Shown here: one piece after another, positions 24,101-37,209 of the stretch | How the letters are laid out: each line of letters begins with the position of its first letter | Numbering within the stretch: position 1 is the stretch's first letter | Assembly: GCA_947579665.1 (NCBI GenBank) | Contig: OX388345.1 | Location: forward strand, 57,713,454-57,777,453 | DNA: 64,000 nt | Direction: 5' to 3' | From: Sympetrum striolatum | Taxonomy: Eukaryota > Arthropoda > Insecta > Odonata > Libellulidae | The notes under the pieces: generated by a model | What the model saw: the letters and a program-made list of their open reading frames with translations, nothing else | What the model was told of the DNA's origin: nothing | Database searches by the model: none | Translations under genes and position numbers: made by a program

Positions 24101-25854
24101 ACGAATTTTGTCAGATTTAATCTCATGCCCTCCGAGTTTTTCTTATGTATAATTTTCATGGTTAAATGACTTTGTAAGATGAGTTCTTGAGAGCAGGACC
24201 AGGTAGGATTTGAAAGAACTTCTAAAGTCCCCCTGTTAAAGTTTTGTAGGAGTAGTATACACGATTGAAATTTTGTATGTACTATGTAGTTGAGAAGGCA
24301 ATTCCCACTAAGTATAGTGAAAATTAAGGCTTATAGCCCTTGGACAGGAGCTATTTTCTAGTTTAGACAGGTCAACCTTCTGGATATACAGGCGGGTATT
24401 GGTCACCTAATGAACACAATGTATCACAATTTGTGTTCAAAATTGAGAGAAACAGAGACTCCGTTATACTGATAATACACGCTTATATACTATGCAGTCA
24501 TGGGCCATAAGCTTTCAGTTTCACTATAATACACTATAAACTTTATTAATGTGTTTATAATCTGCGAGATATTAATTCAAATGAAAACCTCAAGTGTATA
24601 TCGAAGAAAGGTTTACCTCTGATATAAACGTGGATACCCTTTACCCCTCTGATATTATCTCGTAAAGTACACAATAATGACCCATTTTCAAAAAGGAAAA
24701 ATCTCATGGGAACCGTCATGCTCATCACATTTTCCGAGAATTTTTGCCCATTCGCAGTCGGATGGATTCGAATTTTTATCCCCATTAAGCGGCGCTCGGG
24801 AGGCGACGCCGGATAATGAATGTGGGGGTAATTCGAGTTTTTTCTTCGAATTCGGTCGATATTTCGAAGCGAAAAAGCGAAAAGTCGACGTCCAGCCGGC
24901 ATCATTCATTCTCAAGGTAAATATTCCCCGAATGCAACTTTAACGAATTTATGATTGCCCCGTCTCTCCCTCCACCGCACGCCGTTCCCTCGATATCATC
25001 TGCGCGAGCGGCAGAAATGTTTATCTGTTGAATCGCGTCCAACTTTTTGCAATATATATTTTTCTCGCGTGGAAAAAATTCCGAGCGACGCGTCGCATTT
25101 TTGAGATTTCCTGAAACTCCGCCATTTTTTGTTTCCTGTTTTTTTTCCAGAGTTGGAGATGAGGCTTTTTCACCCCATCTTGAAAGTGTCGCTCGGTAGA
25201 GCTTTTCGATCGTTTTTATCGATCTGCAGATAGGTGACATCGCGACTCGGACGTCCCTTGGGAACTACTGACGCACGCATGCACGCCATACGTACGTACC
25301 TACATTCCTTTTTTTCGATTGCTTCTTTGGCACTCACCTTGAGACTCTTTTCGGTTGAGGAAGAGGGAGAGGAAAGAAGAGGATTTGCAGTCTGTTCATG
25401 CATCATTCCTCGGACCCACCCTTCCATAACTCAACGTTCTCTCTTCGATTCTTTTTTGCGCGACTTTTTCGCTACTCTGCCCTTCTCTCTTTCTTTTGCT
25501 TCCCATTTTTTCACCGAATCTCTGCCCGCTCTCCTCAACACGAAAGTCTTACCACTGGACTTTGAAACAAAGCCGACGATACGCTTAAGGATTAGATCAA
25601 AGCCAACTTCCGGTCATGAACGCCGTGTGTTTTGTGTGTGTTTGTTGTGGAAATTTTCCGGAGGATGGTAAAGAGTATTGAGCAGTGGTCAAGGTGAAGA
25701 AGGGAAATATGCATAATCGTGACATGCGGGGAAAGGATACGAAAATTTGCTGAGGTAGGACGGCGATGTGAACGGAAGATAATGTGTTAATGTGGAACAA
25801 AACTGCTTTTGGGGAAAATAATCAGAGTTGGTAGTGAATAATGCTTGAAAATAG
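21168..25854. other. Background; GC-richer patches at 22.1-22.5, 23.2-23.9 and 24.7-25.7 kb
   Basis: The AT-rich stretches hold no frame of note. The 23.3-23.6 kb part is pyrimidine-rich on the plus strand, with a CT run at 23474-23488. The 24.7-25.7 kb patch is CpG-containing and supports frames up to 145 codons (25234-25671 plus) with opposing frames on the minus strand. None shows a domain, and the longest is rich in Phe/Ser/Leu from pyrimidine runs. No RNA gene seen. Confidence 0.5.
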
Positions 25855-25925
25855 TAGATATAGCAAGCAAAGCGACTAACCGGCAATTGGAAGATCCGGG
25901 TTTGAGTCCAGGTCCCACCTTACAG
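25855..25925 (+). mobile_element. tRNA-like SINE head (diverged)
   Basis: GGTTTGAGTCC at 25899-25909 fits the pol III B box, with TAGCAAGCAAAGC about 38 bp upstream at the A box position. CCGG and GGTCCC flank the B box. Spacing fits a tRNA head. No clear acceptor stem closes it, so it is not a functional tRNA. The downstream body has no recognised tail. Confidence 0.4.
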
Positions 25926-28900
25926 CCGCACAGCTAGAAAATTAGTTTACAGGCCTAAAATTAAGAGCAGCTCCTACCACTGCATGAAATAATTCAAAAG
26001 ATAGGCGAAAGAGTTTGAGGTCAATTCTATGTGCTTAAGGAATAAAGGGGTTTACAAGAAGAGCGCAGAAATTTTATTGCTGATCCTCTTCATCTTACAA
26101 AGAATTAAAGAACGATTTTTAGATCATGTTACTATTCAGCAATCATCTCAAACCGCCAGATCACTTTAAATAAAAAAATTAATATAAAAATTAACATTTT
26201 TTTAAGGTACGTCTGTATTGATGCTTATTCAATTATCAAGAGATATGATTGAAATATAACATATCACTTCTTGCGATATACGGTGAAACTTATCCATTAT
26301 TAGTTAAAAGTAAAAAAAATATCACAACAACCAAAAATTATAATATTATTTTGTGAACAGAATATATTACTTATTTTGTGGACGTAGTCAGATTTTGCTT
26401 TCTTGTAACTAGCGTGTGAAATTTGGGTAAATTCCTCAAACAGGTGCCGATTATTAAAATTACTTACTTAGACGGGAAAAAAGATTGAACTCATGAAATT
26501 AAATGAAAGGTATTACATTTAATTAATGAAATGGACCAAAAAGAACTATTATCGAGGCAAATAAACGTCGTTAATCAAAAGAGATATGGATTGGAACAAT
26601 GTAAAGTTTAAATTCTACGTTAATCAGTGCTGAACTAAATTTTTTCATTTAAATACTGAATTGAAATAAGTTATAAAAAGAAATATAAGAAATAAAGGCA
26701 AAGTATGTAGACAGTTTTATTATGTAAAATATCAACAATAATTGGTTTTCATTAAAATACGTGAGAGAACTTTTAATGGGAACATACAGATGCAAAATTT
26801 GAATAAAACGGTGAGACTGATGAGTGCACTGAATGGACCGGATAGCGGAGAATCTAATTAAGTCCCTCCCCTTGATGCATTGCAGATGAGAGGAGCATAA
26901 TATTTATTAGTAGACAATTGATCTACTGAATATCAATAAATGTGAGAAATGAAGCGATCGTAACAGCAATGCAAAATGAAAAGCATAATTTGAAATTAAA
27001 AATGTACGAAAGACGAAAAGGGAGTACAGCACACATTGGAGGCAAAGTTTGACTTTAACATTGTTGGAAGATGCACTGAGAGAAATCTTATGAGAAGGTA
27101 ATCAAGGGGAAATCAGACGGAGAATCGGAAAGAAAAAAATGAATCGAAAGTCGGAGCGGAATGAATAGGAAAGTAAACTGAAAGTGAACAGGAGAAATGG
27201 AAAGTGAGGAAGGGAAGTTGCGGTTTAGCATTTTGCTCGAGTATGATTGTTATTCCTCCGGAAACCATTGGAGGAAAGGGAAAGAGACAAATGAAGGGAG
27301 AAAAGATATCCTAGCAGGTGGTTGGGTTATAAGACAAAATTATGAAGGAGGGAGAAAGAAATCATCGAAGAAATGATTATTTTTACCCTTTTTGAAAAGG
27401 TTTTCCTGTTTCCTAAGAGGGGGTGAACTCAATTCTCTCGTCCATTCTCTTTTTTCTGCAATTACTTTGGTTTGATCTCCAATCGATTTTTTCTGTGGTA
27501 ATCGCCCGTTTTTTCATTTGGTCGAAGCGTTTGTTGACCCCAATATATCTTCCACTCACCCCAACGTTGGTTTAATTATTTCTCTTAAATATTTCATTCT
27601 CACAAATAACTGATTAGCCAAATACTGTCACTTGTGTTGAAATTGATACTTCTTATAGACCTTCTTGCGGCCCTTAATACTATTAAAAAGTAACGAGTAT
27701 TAGTGAATAAGTAACTAATTATACAATTTTGATTTTTTTAATGAAAATACATTTTTTGTATCAATTTTGGTCTGATATTTAATTATATTCACTTAAAAAT
27801 TGAACGGTTTCTGTTGTAATGTTATATTTGGTGAAATTGGGATTTTTAGGATAAAATTTCTTGCACTTGAAAAATAATTTACTCGTAAAAATATATAATC
27901 ATTGTGTTTTGCATTTCAAATGTTGCTTAACGAATAGCTAAGCTTTCTCAAGCCGGATCGCCAATATGTTTTTACTCTACTGAAAGGCTAAGTGAAAAGT
28001 TGGAATAATGAAACGAAATATTTCCCAGTCATATTCTAAAATATACTTAAAAACAAAGGACTTATGTTTAAACTAGCGTCTTGGAAAAACTTTGGATAGA
28101 GTCTTGAGTACATCTCTCTTCAATGGTTCCCCTTCAATATCTGTGTTATATTTGTAGTTCGTATGGATAGGAACGAGGTTCTTTGAGAAGTCTGTGGGGA
28201 AATATGGTTTTGAGCACGTCAGAGAAATACTGTGAGTTAGCTGCCAAAACCACCTCCGGAGCCTTTTCAATAGCCTTTCAAACAGAATTCATTAAACGTC
28301 TAATTGCCATTAGCTTTGGCGGAGTCTTAATTTAAATAGTACCTTGTCGTAGTAAAAGAAATATATTTTGCTTATCTCCTTTAATTCAAGTAAATTAAGG
28401 TACAAAGTATTAAGAAAGTATAATTCAGTCAATTAAATTACATGGAAGTAAGGAAAGGTAGGTAATAAGAGAAATTTACTTAAAATAAGTATGGAGAAAA
28501 ATGGAAATATACTTAGTCGGCATAAAATAATTAGCAATCTGATTCGGGAAAACGTTGCATTCCTCACACTGCAATTAGTATTTTAAAAACCGTACCTTCA
28601 TAATTTTGGCCTGTTGAAGTCTTTTTTTTTGTTTTTCAAACTTTTTATTCGTTCGATTTTGATAGATTTATAAGATTCATGTACACTTGTTATCCGAAGA
28701 TTTTTATAAATGTTTTTTCAAGGAAGTTGATAATGAATGCAGCCTCTAATGATATATTAGGTTGCGTGATTTTAAATGATTTTTACATATCCTTTCGAAT
28801 AAGTTTCCTCATCCTCAAATAGTAGCCTTTGCTATTTTAATGATTGATCTCATTGTTTAACAATTTATGGCTCCGAGTGGCACTTAAATCGAGTTTGGGG

Positions 28901-30188
28901 TAATGGAAGAACATTGTCTAAGAGAATTGATTTAGTAAATGAGTTATGCTAAAATATTTTTCTTATTAAAACTATTAAATACTAGATGACAATCATTACG
29001 AGTGGTAACCTTTTACGCGTTTTTTAACTTTCAATCTTTAATAAAAAGCTTTATCTAAAATATTTTGTAATAAAAGTTTAATTTTTCAATTGATTATCTT
29101 TAAAATTTGATAACAACAAATTAACAACTTTATTTTACTGAAGAGTTATCACCAAAACATGCTGCAGGCGTTGGAATCTCCGCATAGAGTTCAACGAACG
29201 ACGCACGGAACTTCCTCCGGAGCTCTGCTCTTTCGCTCCAAATTAACTTCTGATAGTCGTAATAAACTAATCCCCGCTATCCTATCAACCCTCTCCCCCA
29301 TTCTTGATTATACAAGGGCAGAAACGCCCATTTCGCTTAATTTGCTGCTGGAGAAGGTAATGCTGAGGATTGTGATGAGACCGTGGGAGGAGTCTCGTAT
29401 CGTAATGACCTCCCGTAGGGTTGCCTCAAAGGTGCTAGAATCGTTTGAACGTGGAAGAAAAAAATGTTCAAATCGTCATAACATATCACCTTCGAGGTCT
29501 TGGGTATGAGACTCATTTACGAAGTAACGGTATCCGGAGCCAAATTGTCACGATTCTAGAATCTAGCATTCCCGAGTAACTCACGCCCTAACTATCCTTC
29601 ATACAGTTTGAAACGCCGTTACCGCAGATATAGGGTAGATGATTCCATACATTTACTTTTTCATGGATAATAAGAGTAGAATAGTCAAGGCAGATCAGGC
29701 GAGAATACTCGCTAGCCTTTCACATGATAGGATTATAGCTAGGTTTTTTGTCCACTACAGAGGGCTACGTTTTTCCCTGGCTGTAAAACCTGGAAACCAC
29801 TAATGGAATATCAGAGAAAAGAAAATTATGTTAACGGAATAGAGTTCCAACCTATTATCTTCCTATTCCTACAATTCTTCATTTTTGGGTCGTCACGAAT
29901 TTCTTCTAGACACTCTCATGATAAAATAATGTGCCTTTTTAATGTGTTGTATTGAATTCATACTCAGCACAATCCTGTGGATAATATTCATATTATAGAA
30001 AACCTTGTAAAGATTTCGATACAATATGTTGTTTCGTTTGAAGATTAATAGAATATATCGGGCAATGATACTAATTAGAAATGAGTAATCAATTCCCTTA
30101 ATTTTGTGAATGAATAATAGTATTCAGCCTGATGAACGAGTAATAGTATCTATTGTTTATCCTTGAAAATTAAATATTGTTTGTATTA
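25926..30188. other. Background; purine-rich tract at 27.06-27.37 kb
   Basis: Long AT-rich stretches plus a purine-rich segment. The 116-codon frame at 29159-29509 lies in a slightly GC-richer patch; it has no recognised motif. CTGATGAGTGCACTGAA near 26817 looks hammerhead-like but lacks the GAAA box. Confidence 0.5.
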
Positions 30189-30230
30189 AAAATAGATTTC
30201 TACTTTTCCACAAAGGTAGAAATCTATTTT
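30189..30230. repeat. Perfect 15 bp-arm hairpin
   Basis: AAAATAGATTTCTAC (30189-30203) and GTAGAAATCTATTTT (30216-30230) are exact reverse complements around a 12-nt loop. There is no T-tract or gene context suggesting a terminator. Confidence 0.9.
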
Positions 30231-30889
30231 CAATTATGTTTTTCCACTATATCACGGCCGAATCGATAGATTATATTGTTTGTATATTTTTACTGAATAC
30301 ACCATAGGTAATTCCAAAAATAAACTTATCATGCCTTGAATTCTTGCCCGATAAATATTTTGTTCATAAGCTGAGCTTTATTAAATCTTTAAAGAAATGC
30401 AAAACGCATCTATGACGCAAAATCTGTAATTCGTTTTGTTTCATTAAAGCTACAATGTTAAAGTTTTCAGGATAATCGTCAAATTGTTAGTACTGTTTCA
30501 CTACCCCAAGTATGATGGAAAGTGTAGATACGCAGGTGTTCTATGTGCAGACTCCTTTATGCGTACGAATATTTCATATATAAATTATTGATGTTTATTA
30601 AAATCCAAGGAAATTGATTTTGTCTAATGTTTCCCGTTGCAGGGATGCTTAGGATGAAAGAATAACGTTTGCTAAACTTATAGGTGTATTGTATTATACA
30701 ATTGACAACCAGTTTATTTTGATAAAATACGCTTAATTTATTCGGAAAATCTTTATTTCCTTTTGAAAAATAAATAAAATCCCTCTACGAATTAAATATT
30801 CCGCTTAAATACGCAAGAACTCGATCAAAAGAAAGAATCGGAAAAAAGTCGATCGCTTCTATAGTGCGTTCAATTGACAGAAACCCATA
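30231..30889. other. AT-rich background
   Basis: Nothing recognised. Confidence 0.5.
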
Positions 30890-32060
30890 CAAGGGTCTTC
30901 TGCGGTTTAATCATCATCTCTTCACCCGAGCCCTGTTAAACACAAGGCAGCGCACTTTGGATACCTCTCAACAAGACAATCATCTGCTTCGCTGATGAGA
31001 CGCGCTTTGGTATTCCCAAAGGAGACGGGCAATATCGGAAACGCGACCCTTCTCGCGAAAGATAAAAAGACAAAGGAACAACTACGGTCGGCACAAAGAC
31101 ACAAAGAGAACCTTCGCGAGATGGTTTTCAAAAACGCCCGGACATTTTGCTTTTTTATGCATCTTCGCATCCACTTCGAACGAGTCTATTCCGTGCGTGT
31201 CTTTATCCCACGACCGGTGTTGAGGTAGGTTTTGTTCCCGCGTTGGGTAAGGTCGCGATTGTCTCTTTCTCAGTCGTCGTCGAGAAAAAGAAAGCACCTC
31301 TCATTAGCAGTCCTCTGCTACGGACACGCAAACCTGCGGGAGGAGTGAAACGGAGATAGTAAAAAAGCCGTAAGAAGGAAGGAAGAAGAATGGAAAGCTT
31401 GAGCTTGTCAGTCGTCTCCCACGCGTTGTCAACACCCACTTATGTGCCCTTTGGGAGGAATGAGAAATCTCTTTCTCCCCAGACTTCCCTCTTCCTCGCT
31501 GTTTAACTCTCAACTGCTCTTTCTCCCGAAGCCGTGTCTTTCTATATCTCTATTCTGCCATTCACAGCCATGCTCACTGTCCCCATTGCAAGGGAACGTC
31601 ACGACTTCTTTATTACGACTCCACGTCGCGTAAGTTGCATCATCTCTCTTTCATTTCCCTTCATGCCTTTCCATTCTTCATCCCCTTCCTCGCTTTTCTA
31701 AGCGTTTGATTCCACTCGGTGTTGTCGTAAGATTGTTTCGTCTCCCTCCCCAGATTCCCCGTTGTTCGATTGCTTGTTGTTGTTTAGATTCCGATCCGTT
31801 TCCGGGTTCCTCTTTCCCCTTCGAGCGAATCTGTTTGTCGTGTGCTAAGGATCCTCTTAAGGAGTTGTTCGTTCTGAATGCTTTCGTAAAAGGATTGGAG
31901 CGAAATTGTGTTTATCTGTGGAGCTACGAAAGTGATAGAGTGTCCAATCGATGTCAGCCGTTGTTTATGCTGGCGGAGGTATGAATTCGTAGGCACATAC
32001 CGAATGATAAAAGGCGATTCTTCGACATGGTGGGAGTACAAACCATCACGTCCCTTTCAG
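30890..32060. other. Largest GC-richer, CpG-containing patch; possible promoter region
   Basis: This is the longest continuous GC-richer patch in the window. Its second half is pyrimidine-rich on the plus strand. It contains two TCAGTCGTC initiator-like words (near 31270 and 31408) and CGCGTAAGT at about 31627-31635, which matches a 5' splice donor. Frames of 60-98 codons lie in nearly every phase on both strands, so no single one stands out. A first exon with promoter is one possible reading, but I see no downstream exon or protein motif. It could equally be a conserved non-coding element or just a composition island. Confidence 0.2.
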
Positions 32061-35000
32061 ATGCTATCTTCAGAATTTTTCTTCGATAAATCATTTGCAG
32101 CATGTGTGACATTAAAACATTACAATGGATCGATTGATTTTTTCCTTTTTTATATATTCAGTCGACTAATTTGGAAAAAAGTAATCATTGAAAATATAAA
32201 TTGAATGTGGACTTATGATATTCATTCTGGAAATTTTTATTTGGAAGGAAACCCCCTCAAGAATATATAGAATAACGAATAAAGCGATTACACTTGAGGC
32301 TATAAAGTATAAGTGCTTCCTTCTTTATTATTTATATTCTTAAGGCATTATTGCTTTTTTCATAATTCTTTATAATGGACGACTACCACAAAGTAGAGAC
32401 CGGATTAGTAGACCCCTTAAAACTATTGGAAAATGCCCCTTATTTGTGATATTCCACTTGGGAAAAAGAGATTAGCTATGAGAGGACAATAAAGTAGACG
32501 GAGGATAATGAAATCATATTTGAATAAACGAATGAGGTAATATCCTTCGTAAGTACTTACCGTGTATCTAACACTCATGCAGTACATAATGGTCAATGAT
32601 TTTTCAATTATTCTAGTGGAGATAAATTACTAAATCGATCCTGGAATCACAAGTTAAATTTATCTCTCTCATTCCAATAACGCCTCATTCATGGCATCTT
32701 TACGAATACATTCTCATTCTTCTTTCCACACGTTTCTATTCCATCCCCCATCCCCTCCCTCCCATCCTCCATCTTTCCAAGCCGTCCACTTTCCACGTTC
32801 AAATTGGCTATGCGTTTGCCTTCGCCGCTCAAGGGATTCTCAGCATCCCATCTAAATGCGCACCTCCGTCCATTCTTTTCTCCCGCATACCAACTGCGCC
32901 CGGGCAATACTTGATAAACATCCTCTCGAACCCACGATCTCCCTTTTGTGAGGCGTGTTAGCGCAGGCCTTTGTGCATGTGTGTGGCATCGTTTGACCCT
33001 TCGGCGCCGAAACCGGTGCTGTGCGGCACGTAAACTTCACTCGAGAAGTTTCTCTTTAAATATTAAAAGAGCCGCAATGCTCATCAAGGATGATAACTTA
33101 TCCGTATGCGCCGAAGCGATTGCGGAAAAATATTTCATGCGTCGAGAATTCCACGTGGGAGTCATTTAGGTTTTTTCATTTTCCTCCAGGTCTCAAAGTC
33201 ACATCTATTTATTTTTTAATGAAATCGGACCATGGTTACCCATACCCATTCTTTCCCACAACTTGCTACAGATTCTAAGTAAATTAAAAAGAATGAAATT
33301 ATTTGTGAATTATAAGCCTGAGGATCAACAAATATTATTAGAATAGTTATTAGCAAGCCACAAGCTCTTACTCCTTAAGAGAGTGAAACTATGTATAAAG
33401 ATTTAGTTACTCGCTGTTGCCTAAAGCAACCCGAATGAATTTTGTCAATTTGTAGAATAAATTTGGTAAGTGAATTTTATTTTTAAGAATCAATAACCCA
33501 GAGGATTCTGTTCAACCTTAAGTGTAGAACCTAGTTAAATTGAATTTGATGATCGATGCCAAAATTCTCACCATTTACTACTATGAATGGAAGATCATCG
33601 GCGAATATGAAAATATTAGGATAAATTATGAAATAAAAGAGTGAAGAATATAATACATTGAGTGGGAAATAATAATTGTATAAAATATTGAAATGAATAT
33701 TTATAATAAAAAAATAAGAAGACAAACTGGAATGCAAGGCAATTAGGCTGAATAATTTAATATTTTCATAAATGTAAATTTTTTTGGGATTTAAAAAATA
33801 TAGTATTTAAGATGATTGATTAATTGAAATGATGTATAAATAAGATGCTGCATTTATTTTACTTTATAAAGTTCGTAAAGAGATATATTTCTTCAGGTAA
33901 CCCCTGGGAATACCTCTCTAAAGGCAATTCAGAAGTTTCGGATATCTAATGTAGGAGAAAGTACATACAGATGCAGTCATATCACGGTATTGAAGTAGGA
34001 TGTTACATTTACCCTGAGTTAATTCACCATGTGTTAGAGTAGAAAAATAGCAGGATTCTTCAGTTAGTGAAGTATAGAAGGAATTCCAATGACTATCAAT
34101 TAATTGATAAAGAAAGCACTTACGTAATTATGAAAAGGGGTGACAGATAATTTCAAAGGAAAGTGTTTCCATTGAAATTTTCTTAATGCTGTTGTTAAAA
34201 TATGAAGCTTAGTTGAACGAAGTGAAGAGACAGCCAGGAAGCTGGGGAGATAATTTAACGCTCCGGTAGTTCCAATTACTAAAGCCGCATACAATAAAGA
34301 ATCACGATTTTATTCTAATTTAGCCCCACTCTTGGGCCAATATTCGATACATATTTAGTAACAGCTATTATCATTTACATCTCTATTTATTTCATGTGAG
34401 TTTTCTACCGGCGTAAGTCAGTAAGGAAATGATGTAGTGAACTATGTTTTATTTTCGGAGATAAAACAGTTATTTTTATCGGTGACCTTGTCACCAGCAA
34501 TAAAAAATACAATAATATCAGTATAAAATTATAAAAAGCATCTCGTTGCATCTTCTACATCGGAACCATTTTTTCAATAGAAACATTCATGCTCAAGCAT
34601 GAACTCGGAGTTATTCGTTCACATTTTTATGGAAAAAATGCGTCATCCGTTTCTGCCCATTGAAGTAATAGGTTCGAACTATCGACGGATGGAGAGGAGA
34701 ATGAGTCGCTCACCATTGAGGGACGAAACGTAAATGAATGATGCAAAAGTTCAAGAAAGGTGCGGAGAGTAAATGGGAAGACACAAGGAAAGTGAATGCG
34801 GGAGTACTCTGCGGCTTACGTTCTCGAATTCTTAAATACGGCCAAAAATACGAAAGAAAGGATGAGTCCCGCCGTTTCCCCTTGGACGGGATTTTGTTAG
34901 CCCTTCCTTAGCGCTGTTGGTCCTTTGATTCACGAGTTTGAAGCGCTAAAATTAGCCAATTAGATAAAGTTGAACTCATAGATATTTTTATTTACATGGG

Positions 35001-36960
35001 AAAAGTTTGATGAAACCTCATCCTCTCCGTGGTAACATATCGGAAGGTTATCGGATACAATAATAAGTATTCGGCAAACTCAAAGTACATTGTATGAGAA
35101 CATTATACAGCACAGACGTAATTCATCTGGAAATTATAGGTTATCGACCGAGCTTCAAAAGTTCTCTTTATATCACACCTATCCTTCTGCATTGAAATCC
35201 AACCAAAGATTGCTGGTTGTAAGTGAAAGTCGTAACATGAAAATGGCATCTAATTATCGGTGAGAGGGAAATCACATACGAGAATGACTCCTGAAAATAT
35301 TCGAATTTATTTTCATCACGAGCAAAAAACTTCGTTAGGTAAAACAGAAAAATGAAAGTTGATGAGGTATGAATGGAGACTGACCTTGAAAAAGTCATTT
35401 TAAAGGGTATCGTGCCATTCGAGATGAAGATCAAAGGGGATAGTAAGCAATACTGAAAACTTAATTCGAGGTTTAATGTGCGAGAGATATTTGCGTGGAA
35501 GAGATGAAAGGCAAAGGTGCCAAAGAGGAAACGTGATGCGATGGAGACTTCGAGAAGATAATGGTAGTGATGAGTCACAGCCGAGGCAACTCCCATCTGA
35601 TTCACGTTTTTCCATCCTCGTGAATGGAAAGATGGGTCCGGTTGTCAAGACAACGGTCCAACGATGACCGTATCCCGAAGCACCGAGGATTAGTCATCTT
35701 CGGAAATCAGAGATGAGATATGAATTTGCATCCCTTATCTGCGAACAAGATATAAGAAGTATGTAGCCATTTCCGTTCCGGAAGGAAATAATCAAGCCTT
35801 GATTCTCTTTTGAATTCGGCAATTTAAAGTTGTTTCCTAAATTTGATCACGTTAATTCTATAATTAATATTCAACTATGAATTGAAAAATGTAATTGCTG
35901 TACATCTCTCGTAATAATTACGGTTAATTTCATAAGAAATAAAAAATATGAAAATTATAATAAATATATCGTTCTTAGATTATGAATGATATTTTGTCTA
36001 CCAATTGATGATACAGTTTTCCTCGACTAAAAGTTGTTAAATTTTCTTCCGCAAATATTTCAAATTTCTTCATTCATAATTTTTTCTTATCTAAGAAGTA
36101 ATTCATAATAATTGATGGAAATCGAATGTTATTTTTAATAGGAGGTACCTAACGTTTATTAAATGTGTGATTTTCCATACAATTTAAGAGACATCTCAGC
36201 TCAAACCCTTACTGAGTGTGATAACCTCAAACTTGGCAAATTTGGAGATATCATCTAAAATAATCACTTTTGTTTAGCATAATGAACTTAATTTTTTATA
36301 GCAAACTCAGTCGAATAAATTTAGAATTATCAAAAAGCACAAAAATGTTGGCCTCAAAACAGCACGAAAAATAAACATGAAATCGCAGATGCATTAATTT
36401 TTAATTCTGACGGCTGACAGTAATACAACACTGATGCGTAAATATATATAGTTCATACAGTTTGATGTCCTATTTCAGGTTGTAAGAGTGATATAACGAT
36501 TCGCATGTGCGTAAGTTCTATTCCCTGATTCTTCATAATCTTTCTCTTAGCCTTCTTAATGCCATTTATTATGGAATCAAATTGTGATTGTAAAAATGGT
36601 GAATTTTGATTTTGGCTTGAAAGTCATCTTATATAACCAATGCTTAAAATAAACTAAGGCGAGAAGGCAACTAAAATAACTGACTCATCAAAATCAAGGG
36701 AATCCTAAAGACTTATAGTTGAGGTGGAGGCTCACAGTCGACAGTAGCTAAAGGCGAATTATTGGGGCAATGCAAAAGCACTGTCCAATAAAATCACGAA
36801 ATAGAACCATCCAACATCCGAACTCCAATGGTCCCAATAAAGTGAGTAGGAACGATCCAAATAAGTCTGTGGAAACCACAAATTCGTTCTTACTACAGCC
36901 CTAAATTCTCATAGCCAGGTATCCCTCCTACAATCAACCCGTATGGGAAAAATTGAGTTG
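32061..36960. other. Background; GC-richer patches at 32.7-33.2, 34.7-34.9 and 35.5-35.7 kb
   Basis: The 32.7-32.8 kb part is a C/T-rich run on the plus strand. The 145-codon minus-strand frame at 35168-35605 is hydrophobic and Ser-rich without a recognised family. Nothing else is supportable. Confidence 0.5.
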
Positions 36961-37020
36961 TTACGAGGTTCGAGCCCGGGACCTCTTCCTCAAGAGTCGA
37001 ACGCGTTCCTTATTAAGATA
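36961..37020 (-). mobile_element. tRNA-like SINE head (minus strand)
   Basis: Read on the minus strand this gives AACGCGTTCGACTCTTGAGG, then GTCCCGGGCTCGAACCTCG, the usual layout of an anticodon arm followed by a T arm and B box. The 5' part corresponding to the D arm is eroded. It is not a functional tRNA. It lies about 110 bp from another minus-strand tRNA-like head. Confidence 0.45.
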
Positions 37021-37130
37021 ACCGTATTTGATTCTTATTTACTCTTACCAATGGAATGAGTATCAGGCTCACTGATACTATGGAATAAAGGAATTAGCAG
37101 AGTAAGTTGGCGTTGTTTAAGAGCACTCAA

Positions 37131-37190
37131 GAGCTCTCATATCGAACCCGGGACCGCTTTCTCCAAAGCCGAGCCCGTATAAAGTCTCTA
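37131..37190 (-). mobile_element. tRNA-like SINE head (minus strand), second
   Basis: The minus strand reads GGGCTCGGCTTTGGAGAAAGC followed by GGTCCCGGGTTCGATATGAG. GAAAGCGGTCCCGGGTTCGA matches the middle of the SINE at 49347 and 55464 almost base for base, so this is probably a truncated, inverted relative. No tail was found. Confidence 0.5.
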
Positions 37191-37209
37191 TATTCTATCT
37201 GGGTGGGGA

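Noticed and set aside
25234..25671. 145-codon frame in a CpG-containing patch
   Set aside because: Phe/Ser/Leu content comes from pyrimidine runs, and opposing frames exist on the other strand.
26805..26840. Hammerhead candidate CTGATGAGTGCACTGAA
   Set aside because: The GAAA box is absent (TGAATGG follows), so the core cannot form.
34670..34700. tRNA-like GGTTCGAACTATC
   Set aside because: Isolated word without surrounding tRNA structure.
35168..35605. 145-codon minus-strand frame
   Set aside because: Hydrophobic and low-complexity; no family signature or splice context.
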